Assembly: GCF_007829835.1 (NCBI RefSeq)
Contig: NZ_VIWP01000004.1
Span: 62,001-126,000 of the forward strand
Origin: Neorhizobium alkalisoli
GTDB taxonomy: Bacteria; Pseudomonadota; Alphaproteobacteria; Rhizobiales; Rhizobiaceae
Direction: 5' to 3'
DNA length: 64,000 nucleotides
The notes beneath the pieces are model-generated. The model made no database searches, was not told the origin of the DNA, and saw only the letters and a list, made by a program, of their open reading frames with translations. Positions 54,298-63,208 of the stretch are shown one piece after another; position 1 is the stretch's first letter, and each line of letters starts with the position of its first letter. Made by a program: the position numbers and the translations under genes.

Positions 54298-54924
54298 ATG
54301 AAACTTCTCGCTGCCTGTCTCGGCCGCCCCGAAAAGCTTCCGGGCAAAAGTTTTAAGACAGGCATTTTCAAGACGCCGGTCAATTCCGCCGTCATGATCG
54401 ATACGCATGGCCTTGTCGGCGACGCGGTCTGCAATGCCAAACACCATGGTGGCCCCGACCAGGCGATCCTGCTGGAAGGATCGCGGACGCTGGACTGGTG
54501 GAGCACAGAGCTCGGTCGCGACATCACGCCCGGCATGCTCGGCGAAAACCTCGTGATCGAAGGCCTCGACAATCGTGATGTCGCAGTCGGTGATCGCTTC
54601 CACATCGGCGAACTCATCCTCGAAGCGAGCTGCGCCCGCTCGCCCTGCGCCACGCTGTCGGCCAGGATGGGGGATCCCGGTTTTGCCAAGGCCTGTATTC
54701 GCGCTGCCCGCCCGGGCATCTATTGCCGGGTGATCCGGCCGGGCATGGTGTCGCCCGGCGATACCGTTCGTCATGAGCTTTTCGATGGTGACCGGGTCTT
54801 AATATGGGAAATGCTGGCCGCTGTCGGCAAGCCCCTGACGGATGCGCAACGCGCGCGATTTCTCGCAGCACCGATCGGCATCCGCTGGCGTCCGACCTTC
54901 GAAAAGAAGGCCGCGCGCGGATAG
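54298..54924 (+). CDS. MOSC domain-containing protein (YiiM-like)
   Basis: A 208-residue protein with KTGIFKTPVNSAVMID, NAKHHGGPDQAILLEG, TPGMLGENLVIEGLDN and the conserved cysteine region ASCARSPCATLSARMGD, as in MOSC proteins of the YiiM type. The family carries sulphur or handles molybdenum-cofactor-dependent N-hydroxylated substrates. The role here is unknown. AAGGA precedes the ATG. It is divergent from recR and convergent with the lysE-like gene. Confidence 0.87.
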   Translation: MKLLAACLGRPEKLPGKSFKTGIFKTPVNSAVMIDTHGLVGDAVCNAKHHGGPDQAILLEGSRTLDWWSTELGRDITPGMLGENLVIEGLDNRDVAVGDRFHIGELILEASCARSPCATLSARMGDPGFAKACIRAARPGIYCRVIRPGMVSPGDTVRHELFDGDRVLIWEMLAAVGKPLTDAQRARFLAAPIGIRWRPTFEKKAARG

Positions 54925-54933
54925 GTCATTGCC

Positions 54934-55545
54934 TTAACGCGAAGCGATCGCCACCGCGGCACCCGCCATCGTGCCGGCCGAAATGCGATTGGCGACCTTG
55001 AGCGCCCGCGGGCTTTTCAGGAAACCGCGCACCTTCGCCGCCAGAAACATCCAGCTGAAATCGACGACGGCGAGCACGACGAGCAGCGTCGCCACCAGTT
55101 CGGACCAGCCGAGAACCGAAACCGAGTGAATGTCGATGATCGACGGCAGAAGCGCGACGTAGAACATCATGATCTTCGGATTGCCGAGCGCGATCGCCAA
55201 CCCCGTCAGGAACAGCCGGCCGCTGGAACGCGCCTCGGGCAGTTCTTCTTCAGTCGTGGCGTGATTGGCGAACCACATCTTCCATGCGAGGTAGAGGAGA
55301 TAGAGAACGCCGAGCCATTTGATGACGAGGAAGGCGTGGTAAAAGCTTTCGGCAATGGCCGACAGGCCGGCCACCGCCACCGTCAGCCACACCGCATCCC
55401 CCGCCCACATGCCGAACAGGAAGGGCAGGACATTGCGCGCGCCCTTCGACAGCACACGGGCCACTAGCGCCGCAACGCTCGGCCCCGGCGTGCCGGCGGC
55501 GATGAACAGCGCGCCTGCGAAAACCAGCAATGATGTGATCGTCAT
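54934..55545 (-). CDS. LysE/RhtB family amino-acid exporter
   Basis: A 203-residue inner-membrane protein with about six hydrophobic segments and the family signature TPGPSVAALVARVLSKGARN near the N-terminus, then GNPKIMMFYVALLPSII. Members export basic or neutral amino acids or homoserine lactones. The substrate is not evident. A GGGAGG ribosome binding site precedes the ATG. With the MOSC gene it interrupts the usual ybaB-recR neighbourhood. Confidence 0.88.
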   Translation of the reverse strand: MTITSLLVFAGALFIAAGTPGPSVAALVARVLSKGARNVLPFLFGMWAGDAVWLTVAVAGLSAIAESFYHAFLVIKWLGVLYLLYLAWKMWFANHATTEEELPEARSSGRLFLTGLAIALGNPKIMMFYVALLPSIIDIHSVSVLGWSELVATLLVVLAVVDFSWMFLAAKVRGFLKSPRALKVANRISAGTMAGAAVAIASR

Positions 55546-55611
55546 CGGAACCTCCCCGTTCCATGCTTTTATAGGGCGCGATCCTCGCTATTTGCGCCCG
55601 TGGTAAAAATT

Positions 55612-55737
55612 GCCCCTCACCCTAGCCCTCTCCCCGCTTGCGGGGAGAGGGGACGTGTCCCACGTGGGGCACGGAGAGTGCGGCATATCCCTTCTCCCCG
55701 CGAGCGGGGAGAAGGTGGCGGCAGCCAGATGAGGGGC
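55612..55737. repeat. RIME-like palindromic repeat, copy 3
   Basis: CCCTCTCCCC GCTTGC GGGGAGAGGG and CCTTCTCCCC GCGAGC GGGGAGAAGG hairpins are bounded by GCCCCTCA and TGAGGGGC. It lies between the ybaB stop and the lysE-like gene start, downstream of ybaB. Confidence 0.85.
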
Positions 55738-55768
55738 TTGCCTCTTGCCCCGCTGCCCCCCGAAAAAA

Positions 55769-56092
55769 TCAGAACGGCAGCTTCATACCCGGCGGGATCG
55801 GCAGGCCGGCGGTCAGGTCCTTGGTCTTTTCGGCGGTGATCTGCTCGGCGCGATCCTTGGCCGACTTGTGGGCGGCGACGATCAGGTCTTCGAGAATTTC
55901 GGCCTCGTCTTCCTTGAACAGCGACGGATCGATCTTCAGGCCGAGCATCTCGCCCTTGCCGTTCATCTTCACGGTCACGAGCCCGCCGCCGGACGTGCCT
56001 TCGACTTCGAGCGCGGCGATCTCCGCCTGCATCTTCTCCATCTTGGCCTGCATTTCCTTGACCTTGCCCATCATGCCCATGATGTCGCGCAT
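55769..56092 (-). CDS. YbaB/EbfC nucleoid-associated protein
   Basis: A 107-residue DNA-binding protein. A helical N-terminus ([40 protein letters not shown]) is followed by [20 protein letters not shown], the YbaB core, and a C-terminus ending [12 protein letters not shown]. It begins 26 bases after the dnaX stop, a conserved neighbourhood. GAGGA lies 10 bases before the ATG. Confidence 0.93.
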   Translation of the reverse strand: MRDIMGMMGKVKEMQAKMEKMQAEIAALEVEGTSGGGLVTVKMNGKGEMLGLKIDPSLFKEDEAEILEDLIVAAHKSAKDRAEQITAEKTKDLTAGLPIPPGMKLPF

Positions 56093-56118
56093 ATCAGTCA
56101 GTCCTCTTTTTTCTTCGC

Positions 56119-58002
56119 TTAGAATTCGATGTCGTCGCCGGGCAGGATGTCGCCCTCGGCGGATTCGGCCGTCGCCGGTGCCGGCAGGTCTTCGATCTCC
56201 GGCTCTTCCTCGGTCACGCGAATGCGCACGTCGGTAATTTTCGCACCCGGAAACTGCGCAAGGATCGCCGCCACGTCGGGATCGGCGCGGGCGTCGGTCA
56301 TCCGCCTTTCCTTGGCCTGTTCCTCGACTTGAACCAGCGTCGGCGCGCCGCGTTCGTTGGAGAGCGTCACCCACCAGGTAATGCCGGTCCATTCGCGCAG
56401 CTTGGTGGCGAGGTCGTTGACGATCGTCTTCGGCGCATCCGGCTCGAGATTGATCTCCAGCCGGCCCGGCTCGATCTTCACCAGATGCACGGAATTGCGC
56501 ATCCGCGCGCGCAGAACCGGCTCGCGGTTCTTGGCGCAGAGCTCGGCAATATCTTCCATCGAGCGGACGGGAACCAGTGGTTCCGGCTGGGCCTCGGCCT
56601 GGGCTGCCGGCTTCTCGATCGGATTTTTCGCCGCATCCGCCATTGGCATAGACGAAGGAACGGCACGCAACATCGCCGTCGGTCCACCGGATGGCGCCCG
56701 CTGGCCCATCTCGATGCCACGGGCGCTTGCGCCGCCCGAAGCCACCATGGAAGCCCGCGCTCCACCACCACCATTACCGCCGCCATTCGGCGCACCAGCC
56801 GAAGACGCGTCACCATTGGCGAAATCCATCACCCGCCGCGCCGCATCTTCCGGCGAAGGCAGATGCGCGGCATGGGTCAGCCGGATCAGCACCATTTCGG
56901 TCGCACCTGCCGGGCGGGAAGAGTTTTCCGCTTCCGGAATGCCTTTCAACAGCATCTGCCAGATGCGCGACAGCGTGCTGACCGCGACGTTTTCGGAAAA
57001 CTCTTTTCCGCGCAGCCGTTCGACTTCGCTGAGCGACGGGTCGTCGGCAGCCTCGGGAATATATTTGAACCGCGTCACCAGATGGGTGAAATCGGCAAGA
57101 TCCGTCAGCACCACGACCGGATTGGCGCCCGCCTCATATTGCGCGGTAAATTCGGAAAGGGCGGCCGTCACATCGCCGCGCACCACATGTTCGAACAGAT
57201 CGACGATGCGGGCGCGGTCGGCGAGGCCGAGCATGCCGCGCACCGTATCGGCCATCACCTGGCCGCCGCCATGGGCAATCGCCTGGTCGAGCAGCGACAG
57301 GCCGTCACGCGCAGAGCCTTCGGCGGCACGTGCCACCATGGCAAGCGCTTCCGGTTCGGCCGGAATGCCTTCCTTTTCCAAAATGGTGGTGAACAGGCCG
57401 ACGAGATCGGCGGCACTGATGCGGCGCAAGTCAAAGCGCTGGCAGCGCGACAGGACCGTGATCGGAACCTTGCGGATTTCCGTCGTCGCGAAGATGAATT
57501 TCACATGTTCCGGCGGCTCTTCGAGCGTCTTCAACAACCCGTTGAAGGCTTGCGTCGACAGCATGTGCACTTCGTCGATGATATAGACCTTGTAGCGCGC
57601 CGAAGCCGGCCGGTAGCGCACCTGCTCGATGATCTCGCGGATATCGTCAATACCGGTATGCGAGGCGGCGTCCATCTCGATCACGTCGACATGCCGGCCT
57701 TCCATGATCGCCTGGCAATGTTCGCCGGGCTCGCGCAGGTCGATCGTCGGCCGGTCGATCTCGGCGGTCTTGTAATTGAGGGCACGGGCAAGGATGCGGG
57801 CGGTCGTCGTCTTGCCGACACCGCGCACGCCGGTCAGCATATAGGCCTGGGCGATACGGCCGGTCTCGAACGCATTGGTTAAGGTGCGGACCATCGGCTC
57901 CTGGCCGACCATCAGATCCGAAAAATCCTTGGGGCGATATTTTCGCGCCAGAACGCGGTAGGCGCCGCCGTTATTTCCTGGGATTGGCCCGGTGTCGCTC
58001 AT
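56119..58002 (-). CDS. dnaX: DNA polymerase III subunit gamma/tau
   Basis: A 627-residue clamp-loader ATPase. [19 protein letters not shown], Walker A ([19 protein letters not shown]), [20 protein letters not shown] and the [12 protein letters not shown] sensor region are visible. The tau-like C-terminus follows a Gly/Ala linker. The zinc module of E. coli DnaX is degenerate: only one of the four cysteines is kept ([10 protein letters not shown]). The start is ATG 58002 ([11 protein letters not shown]) with AGGA upstream; the frame continues to 58092 near the SRP RNA. Confidence 0.94.
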   Translation of the reverse strand: MSDTGPIPGNNGGAYRVLARKYRPKDFSDLMVGQEPMVRTLTNAFETGRIAQAYMLTGVRGVGKTTTARILARALNYKTAEIDRPTIDLREPGEHCQAIMEGRHVDVIEMDAASHTGIDDIREIIEQVRYRPASARYKVYIIDEVHMLSTQAFNGLLKTLEEPPEHVKFIFATTEIRKVPITVLSRCQRFDLRRISAADLVGLFTTILEKEGIPAEPEALAMVARAAEGSARDGLSLLDQAIAHGGGQVMADTVRGMLGLADRARIVDLFEHVVRGDVTAALSEFTAQYEAGANPVVVLTDLADFTHLVTRFKYIPEAADDPSLSEVERLRGKEFSENVAVSTLSRIWQMLLKGIPEAENSSRPAGATEMVLIRLTHAAHLPSPEDAARRVMDFANGDASSAGAPNGGGNGGGGARASMVASGGASARGIEMGQRAPSGGPTAMLRAVPSSMPMADAAKNPIEKPAAQAEAQPEPLVPVRSMEDIAELCAKNREPVLRARMRNSVHLVKIEPGRLEINLEPDAPKTIVNDLATKLREWTGITWWVTLSNERGAPTLVQVEEQAKERRMTDARADPDVAAILAQFPGAKITDVRIRVTEEEPEIEDLPAPATAESAEGDILPGDDIEF

Positions 58003-58076
58003 AAATCCTGCCAGCCTGTACGGGCCATTCCGGCAGTCAATCTCTTGACCGGACCGGATGCTGACCAAGATGAGAG

Positions 58077-58178
58077 GGTGGGAGGCTGGCACGGCGACCC
58101 GTGCCTGGCTCGTTAGGGCTGCTTCCTTCCGGACCTGACCCGGTTGGCGAGTGGCTCGTCCACCACCAACCTCCCACC
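58077..58178 (-). ncRNA. ffs: Signal recognition particle RNA, small bacterial type
   Basis: The minus strand carries the universal SRP tetraloop domain GTCAGGTCCGGAAGGAAGCA followed by GCCCTAA. The ends pair as GGTGGGAGG with CCTCCCACC (58170-58178 with 58077-58085), and the RNA is about 102 nt long. Its place between dnaX and a HIT-family gene is usual in rhizobia in my recollection. It pairs with Ffh for membrane-protein targeting. Confidence 0.93.
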
Positions 58179-58260
58179 GCTCATATCGTCAATAACGCTT
58201 CCAAATGCAAGCCAACCCTGTAAAAAACTATCAGCAAAGAAAAACAAAAGGGAGGAGAGC

Positions 58261-58674
58261 TTGAGCCGATTCGAACTGGACGCGAGGCTGGAGCGCGATT
58301 CCGAGCTCATCACCGTGCTCGGCCTCTGCCAGCTGCGCCTTTTGAAAGACAGCCGCTGGCCCTGGCTGATGCTGGTTCCGCAGCGCCCGTCAATGACCGA
58401 AATTTTTGAGCTGACGCCGCTCGATCAGGCGCTTCTCACCTTCGAAACCAATATGGTCGGCGCTGCGCTGAAACAGGTGACCGGCTGCACCAAGGTCAAT
58501 ATCGGCGCGCTCGGTAATATCGTTCGCCAGCTGCATATCCATGTCATCGCCCGTTTCGAGGGCGATCCCGCCTGGCCCGGCCCGATCTGGGGTTTTGGCC
58601 AGTCCGTGCCTTATCAAGACCAAAAATCCCGTCAGGATCTCATCGACAAACTGGTGGAAGCCATTTCTTCATGA
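58261..58674 (+). CDS. HIT family protein
   Basis: A 137-residue histidine-triad-superfamily protein (FELDARLERDSELI, DSRWPWLMLVPQRP, NIGALGNIVRQLHIHVIARF). The motif reads QLHIHVI, so the first of the three triad histidines is glutamine, as in some bacterial branches. A nucleotide hydrolase or transferase role is probable. The start is TTG 58261 preceded by GGGAGGAG. It overlaps nudC by 4 bases (ATGA). Confidence 0.86.
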   Translation: MSRFELDARLERDSELITVLGLCQLRLLKDSRWPWLMLVPQRPSMTEIFELTPLDQALLTFETNMVGAALKQVTGCTKVNIGALGNIVRQLHIHVIARFEGDPAWPGPIWGFGQSVPYQDQKSRQDLIDKLVEAISS

Positions 58675-59627
58675 CAGCTAATATTTTCGAAAGCGGTGCG
58701 CCGCATCCCGAACCCAGCACGCTGACCGCCTTTTCCGGCAACAAGCTGGACCGTCAGGCCGAATATCGCGAGGACGATTGCGTTGAAAAGGCGCTGTCCG
58801 CCGCGGACGCGCATCTGCTCGCCTTCATCGGCAGCCGCATCATCCTCAAGCACGATGGCCAGATCCTCGATCCGCTGTTTGCCCCTTACGAGCTCGCCGA
58901 ACTGAAGCCGGATTTCGAAAACGCCGTCCTGCTCGGTTATCGCGAGACCGGCGAGCCGCGCATCGCCGTGCCCGTCGGCGTCGAGGAAGCGACGCTTGCC
59001 AGCCATTTCAAGCCGACCGAGGCGCGCGCCCTGTTTCGCGATGCGCTGCTCGATGCGGAACTGCAGGGCGAAGTCGCCCAGGCGGTCGCGCTCCTGAACT
59101 GGAATGCCGCCAACCGTTTTTGCGGCAAATGTGGTGCGCCGACCGAAATGAAGATCGGTGGCTACAAGCGCGTCTGCACCGCCTGTCAGCACATGATGTT
59201 CCCGCGCACCGATCCGGTCGTGATCATGATGGTGATCGATGTCGAGAATGACCGCTGCCTGCTTGGCCGCAGCCATCATTTTCAGGAGGGCATGTATTCC
59301 TGTCTCGCCGGTTTCGTCGAACCGGGCGAAACGATCGAGGATGCCGTGCGCCGTGAAACGGTGGAAGAGTCGGCAATCGAGGTCGGCCGCGTCCGCTACC
59401 ACGCCTCGCAGCCCTGGCCGATGCCGCATTCGCTGATGATCGGCTGTTTCGGCGAGGCAAAATCGACCGAGATCACTATCGACCCGCAGGAAATGTCCGA
59501 CGTCCGCTGGTTTTCGCGCGCCGACGTGGAAGTCATGCTCGACGCCGGCCCGGATGTAAAACCCTACGGACCGGCGCGCGGGGCGATCGCCAATCGGCTG
59601 ATGCGGGATTGGCTAGATTGGAAGTGA
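58671..59627 (+). CDS. nudC: NAD+ diphosphatase / NADH pyrophosphatase
   Basis: A 318-residue Nudix hydrolase of the NudC type that cleaves NAD(H) and can remove NAD caps from RNA. The zinc ribbon is CGKCGAPTEMKIGGYKRVC followed by TACQ. The Nudix box is GFVEPGETIEDAVRRETVEE, and the NADH-specific motif is SQPWPMPHS. It is coupled to the HIT gene by a 4-base overlap, so the two nucleotide-acting enzymes are co-translated. Confidence 0.94.
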   Translation: MTANIFESGAPHPEPSTLTAFSGNKLDRQAEYREDDCVEKALSAADAHLLAFIGSRIILKHDGQILDPLFAPYELAELKPDFENAVLLGYRETGEPRIAVPVGVEEATLASHFKPTEARALFRDALLDAELQGEVAQAVALLNWNAANRFCGKCGAPTEMKIGGYKRVCTACQHMMFPRTDPVVIMMVIDVENDRCLLGRSHHFQEGMYSCLAGFVEPGETIEDAVRRETVEESAIEVGRVRYHASQPWPMPHSLMIGCFGEAKSTEITIDPQEMSDVRWFSRADVEVMLDAGPDVKPYGPARGAIANRLMRDWLDWK

Positions 59628-59710
59628 CGGAGGGGCAGAGGCGCCGACTCAATTCGATAGGCTACTGAGCGACCCCGGAGGATTAGGTCGCCGAGGCAGT
59701 GCCAAACTCA

Positions 59711-59827
59711 CCTCATTCCTGTGCTTGTCACAGGAATCCAGCCAGCCTACGTCCGTGGGCTGAAAGGACTCTTTTCGCCGCGCAGACGCGCGTCGGCTGG
59801 ATCCCTGTGACAAGCACAGGGATGAGG
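59711..59827. repeat. 117-base imperfect inverted-repeat element
   Basis: The left arm (59711-59743, CCTCATTCCTGTGCTTGTCA...) pairs with the right arm (59795-59827, ...TGACAAGCACAGGGATGAGG) with a few mismatches. The core between them is about 50 bases. It is unlike the RIME-like copies and lies between nudC and the WYL-regulator gene. The rest of this gap holds nothing recognised. Confidence 0.75.
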
Positions 59828-59894
59828 CCCCAAAGGTCTCAGCCCGTGATGCTACAAGCCAAAATGCAATGACCCTGCACAGGAGGGGCCACAC

Positions 59895-60590
59895 ATGACC
59901 GTCCCCCGCTCCGAGCGCCTCCTCGCCCTCATCCAGGTGCTGAGGCGCTACCGCCATCCCGTCAGCGGCGCGACACTCGCGTCTGAAACCGGCGTCAGCC
60001 TGCGCACGCTCTATCGCGATATCGCCAGCCTGCAGGCACAGGGCGCTGGTATCGAAGGCGAGGCGGGTGTCGGTTACGTGCTGCGGCCGGGCTTCATGCT
60101 GCCACCGATGATGTTTTCCGAGGAGGAGATCGAAGCGCTGGTGCTCGGCTCCCGCTGGGTGGCGCAGACCGCCGATCCGCGGCTTGCCGCCGGTGCCGTC
60201 GATGCGCTTGCCAAGATCGCCGCCGTCCTGCCGCCGGAACTGAAACAGGAGGTCGACGAATCGACCCTGCTCGTCGCCGCCCGGCGCGGCCATCAGGACA
60301 AGGCCGATCTCGGCCTGATCCGCCAGGCGATCCGCACCGAGCGCCGGATCGAACTTTCCTATGAAGACGAGCGGGGCGCGGTGACCGACCGCATCGTCTG
60401 GCCCTTTGCACTGGGCTTTTTCGAGAATGTGCGGATCGTCGCCGCATGGTGCGAGATGCGCCAGGATTTCCGGCATTTCCGCACCGACCGCCTCGTCACG
60501 CTGACCGTGACGGAAGACCGTTATCCGCGTAGCCGGCAGGTGCTGCTCAAGGAATGGCGCGCCACCCAGGGCATCGCGGCGCCTCTGTGA
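59895..60590 (+). CDS. HTH and WYL domain transcriptional regulator (YafY type)
   Basis: A 231-residue regulator with an N-terminal winged helix (SERLLALIQVLRRYRHPVSG, ETGVSLRTLYRDIASLQAQG) and a WYL ligand-binding domain (about 140-215: RIELSYEDERGAVTDRIVWP, FRTDRLVTLTV). AGGAGG precedes the ATG. It is followed after 81 bases by a VOC-family gene, which it may regulate; members often control neighbouring genes. Confidence 0.9.
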   Translation: MTVPRSERLLALIQVLRRYRHPVSGATLASETGVSLRTLYRDIASLQAQGAGIEGEAGVGYVLRPGFMLPPMMFSEEEIEALVLGSRWVAQTADPRLAAGAVDALAKIAAVLPPELKQEVDESTLLVAARRGHQDKADLGLIRQAIRTERRIELSYEDERGAVTDRIVWPFALGFFENVRIVAAWCEMRQDFRHFRTDRLVTLTVTEDRYPRSRQVLLKEWRATQGIAAPL

Positions 60591-60671
60591 ACACTGCTGC
60601 CAGAATCTGACATCATGCCGGTCTAATCGCCCGACAGTTCCACTTATGGAGCCCAATCAGGGAGTACTGAC

Positions 60672-61040
60672 ATGATCAATCCGAACCTCATCCTGCTTTA
60701 CGTCGAGGAAATGGCGAGAAGCGTTTCCTTCTACCGTGACCTGCTCGGCCGCGAGCCGGCCGTTCAGGCCCCGAATTTCGCGTCTTTCCCGCTGGGCGGC
60801 GGCTTTTTTCTCGGCCTCTGGGGCAAGGCCAAGGTCCTGCCGGAAGCGACCGGCACGGGCAGCCAGGGCGAAATCGGCGTCATGATCGCCGGCGAAGGCG
60901 CCGTCGACCGGCAATACGACACTTGGAAGGCCGCCGGTCACCAGTTCATTCAGGAACTGACCACCCTCGATTTCGGCCCGACCTTCGTGATCGTTGATCC
61001 CGACGGTCACCGGATCCGGGTTTGTGAGCCGGATAAGTAA
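60672..61040 (+). CDS. VOC (glyoxalase/bleomycin resistance) family protein
   Basis: A 122-residue protein with NLILLYVEEMARSVSFYRDL at the N-terminus and the C-terminal VIVDPDGHRIRVCEPDK, both typical of the VOC superfamily. It is one betaalphabetabetabeta pair long, so it would act as a dimer. Substrate is not evident. GGAG lies upstream. It follows the WYL regulator on the same strand. Confidence 0.88.
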   Translation: MINPNLILLYVEEMARSVSFYRDLLGREPAVQAPNFASFPLGGGFFLGLWGKAKVLPEATGTGSQGEIGVMIAGEGAVDRQYDTWKAAGHQFIQELTTLDFGPTFVIVDPDGHRIRVCEPDK

Positions 61041-61104
61041 ATTTGGACCGTACCGATCGCGAGGAAAGAGCTCAGGCGATTCTTCCTCGTAAAGGCACGA
61101 TCAG

Positions 61105-61153
61105 GGCAGGTCCCCTCTCCCCGCAAGCGGGGAGAGGGGTAGGGTGAGGGGCG
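61105..61153. repeat. RIME-like half element (copy 4)
   Basis: Only one hairpin of the element is present: CCCTCTCCCC GCAAGC GGGGAGAGGG (61114-61139), with the GGGTGAGGGGC end (61143-61153). It lies between the VOC and DUF559 genes. Confidence 0.75.
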
Positions 61154-61275
61154 ACGCTTGTGGAGTTTCGGCTGCGGGCGTGTCCCTGGAAATTGCAAGT
61201 TACGCAAACAATACCACTGATTGCATTTGGCGCTGGTTTTGCTACTTAGATTGCGCGCTCTTTTGGAGATAATCG

Positions 61276-61674
61276 ATGCGCGGACCCAAAACCCAATCGA
61301 CTTCAAGGGCGCGCCAGCTCCGACAGGCAGATAACGATGCCGAAGCGAAGCTTTGGAGCGAATTGCGCAATCGGCGGATGAACGGCTTCAAGTTCGTGCG
61401 ACAATTCCCGATCGGTTTGTATTTTGCGGATTTCGCATGTCGCGAAGCTTTTCTGGTGGTCGAGTTGGATGGCAGTCAGCATGCCGATAGCGGCCATGAC
61501 ATGCGGCGTGATCAATTCATGTCCGAGCACGGCTGGTCGGTCGCACGGTTCCGAAATTTTGATGTTCTGCTTGAGACGGACGCGGTTCTGGAAACAATAG
61601 TTGCCATTCTGGATGGCCGTTTGACCGAAGCCGTCAATGCTTATGATTTCCGGTTTGTGCCCGCCAGCAAGTGA
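61276..61674 (+). CDS. DUF559 endonuclease-like protein
   Basis: A 132-residue protein of the DUF559 family, related to Vsr-type endonucleases. RQLRQADNDAEAKLWSELRN, GFKFVRQFPIGLYFADFACR and LVVELDGSQHADSG are visible; the D and E-x-D form a PD-(D/E)XK-like core. GGAGA precedes the ATG. RIME-like elements lie on both sides (61105 and 61710). The function of these free-standing proteins is unknown. Confidence 0.82.
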   Translation: MRGPKTQSTSRARQLRQADNDAEAKLWSELRNRRMNGFKFVRQFPIGLYFADFACREAFLVVELDGSQHADSGHDMRRDQFMSEHGWSVARFRNFDVLLETDAVLETIVAILDGRLTEAVNAYDFRFVPASK

Positions 61675-61709
61675 AATTCTTGAGTGTTTGGGTTTGCTCT
61701 GGCCCAACT

Positions 61710-61869
61710 GCCCCTCATCCGGCTGCCGCCACCTTCTCCCCGCATGCGGGGAGAAGGGTATGCCGCGCCCGCTCGCTCCGCATTTAAAGCGCGACAATGA
61801 CCTACCCACCACTTAGCGCGGGGCAGGTCCCCTCTCCCCGCAAGCGGGGAGAGGGTTAGGGTGAGGGGC
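61710..61869. repeat. RIME-like palindromic repeat, copy 5
   Basis: A 160-base copy with both hairpins: CCTTCTCCCC GCATGC GGGGAGAAGG and CCCTCTCCCC GCAAGC GGGGAGAGGG. The bounding GCCCCTCA and TGAGGGGC are intact. The inter-hairpin spacer is longer by some 30-40 bases than in the other copies. Confidence 0.85.
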
Positions 61870-62332
61870 CGACGCACACACAGAGGTGCGCAAATATGGG
61901 GAAGTTCAGAGCACCGGATCGAGCAAAACCAATGCTTTGAACGATTTCACCTCCACCTCATTCCCACCACTCCTAAAATCACTCCTGTCCCGCTTCGGCT
62001 ACACCGGCACGCATCGCCGGCGAGGTGGGACCGGTGATCCGGTCGAGCGCTGTGATGCAGGCGTAAGATCGGAGGCCGCGCAGAAAATGGTCTGCCTCTC
62101 GCCTGAACAAGGAGGGACGTGCGTGTGTCGCACACATGCGATAGCTGGTTCCGGTCGGGGCTGACATCCCAACCGGGGCTTGGATCGCCGCAGACGGACC
62201 GGAGTTGCGCGGAAAAAACACCGAACGGGGCACGTCGCGTGTCACATATAAAATTTCAATTCGAGGCACCCGACGTGTCCCGGCCGAAATCTTGAAAACC
62301 GGGATCGCCAAGGGAGGAGTATGCCTGCTGTG
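61870..62332. other. Intergenic region downstream of pheA
   Basis: These 463 bases follow the pheA stop on the minus strand and the RIME-like copy 5 on the plus strand. The open frames on both strands are Arg/Thr/Ser-rich without conserved-looking composition or a ribosome binding site at a credible start. A TGTGTCGCACACA near-palindrome lies at about 62125-62137. A GGAGGAG before an ATG at about 62330 opens only a frame antisense to pheA. Confidence 0.4.
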
Positions 62333-63196
62333 TCAGCTCTTCTGCAGCGCCCCGCGCATCGGGTGGCCCTTGTAGCTGCCGAGGATGCGAACCTTTTCCG
62401 AGAAGAAACGCAGTTCTTCCAGCGCCCGGCGCACCGGTGCGTCGTCCGGATGGCCTTCGATATCGGCATAAAACTGCGTCGCCACGAATTTTCCGCCGAG
62501 CTGGTAGCTTTCGAGCTTCGTCATGTTGATGCCGTTGGTCGCAAACCCGCCCATCGCCTTGTAAAGCGCAGCCGGAATGTTGCGGACGTTGAACACGAAT
62601 GTGGTGACGATCACGTCGTCCGGATTGTTGCGCTGGACCCATTTTTCGTCGCGGGAAAGAACGACGAAACGGGTGACGTTGTTTTCCGTGTCCTCGACGT
62701 TTTCGGCCAGGATTTCGAGCTTGTAGAGGTCGGCGGCAAGGCGCGGCGCAAGCGCTGCCATCGTCCGGTCGCCCTTTTCGGCCACCATTTTAGCAGCACC
62801 CGCCGTATCGCCGGCAACGACGGCCTTCCAGCCGTTCGAGCGGATGATCTTGCGGCACTGGCCGAGCGCATGGATATGGCTGTGCACGGTGCGGATCTCG
62901 TCGTGCGTGACGCCCGGCAGCACCATCAGCTGAAAGCGGATCGGCATGAAATATTCGCCGATGATATGCAGCCGCGACTCCGGCAGCAGTGTGTGGATAT
63001 CGGCGACGCGGCCGGCAATCGTGTTTTCGATCGGGATCATCGCCAGATCCGCCTCGCCGCTTTCCAGCGCCTGAAAGGCATCTTCGAACGTTGCGCAGGG
63101 CAGCGGTTCCATGTCCGGAAACATGTCGCGGCAGGCCATGTCCGAATTGGCGCCGAAATCACCCTGGAAGGCGATGCGATTGGTGGGGGCGTTCAT
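62333..63196 (-). CDS. pheA: Prephenate dehydratase
   Basis: A 287-residue stand-alone prephenate dehydratase of phenylalanine synthesis. The catalytic PDT domain (about 1-185) starts RIAFQGDFGANSDMACRDMF and carries the motif NNVTRFVVLSRD. The C-terminal ACT domain (about 200-280) binds phenylalanine for feedback control (FVFNVRNIPAALYKAMGGFA, KLESYQLGGKFV, where the canonical ESRP reads ESYQ). It begins 12 bases after the kdsB stop, so the two are one operon. Confidence 0.93.
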   Translation of the reverse strand: MNAPTNRIAFQGDFGANSDMACRDMFPDMEPLPCATFEDAFQALESGEADLAMIPIENTIAGRVADIHTLLPESRLHIIGEYFMPIRFQLMVLPGVTHDEIRTVHSHIHALGQCRKIIRSNGWKAVVAGDTAGAAKMVAEKGDRTMAALAPRLAADLYKLEILAENVEDTENNVTRFVVLSRDEKWVQRNNPDDVIVTTFVFNVRNIPAALYKAMGGFATNGINMTKLESYQLGGKFVATQFYADIEGHPDDAPVRRALEELRFFSEKVRILGSYKGHPMRGALQKS

Positions 63197-63208
63197 CGCA
63201 GATGTTCC

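Noticed and set aside
59649..60656. 335-residue minus-strand frame opposite the WYL regulator
   Set aside because: It crosses an inverted-repeat element and the regulator gene antisense, with no start signal.
61886..62164. 92-residue plus-strand frame between the RIME-like element and pheA
   Set aside because: No ribosome binding site, shadow-like composition and no recognisable motif.
62328..62345. GGAGGAG followed by ATG on the plus strand
   Set aside because: A textbook-looking start, but the frame is antisense to pheA and has no coding character.
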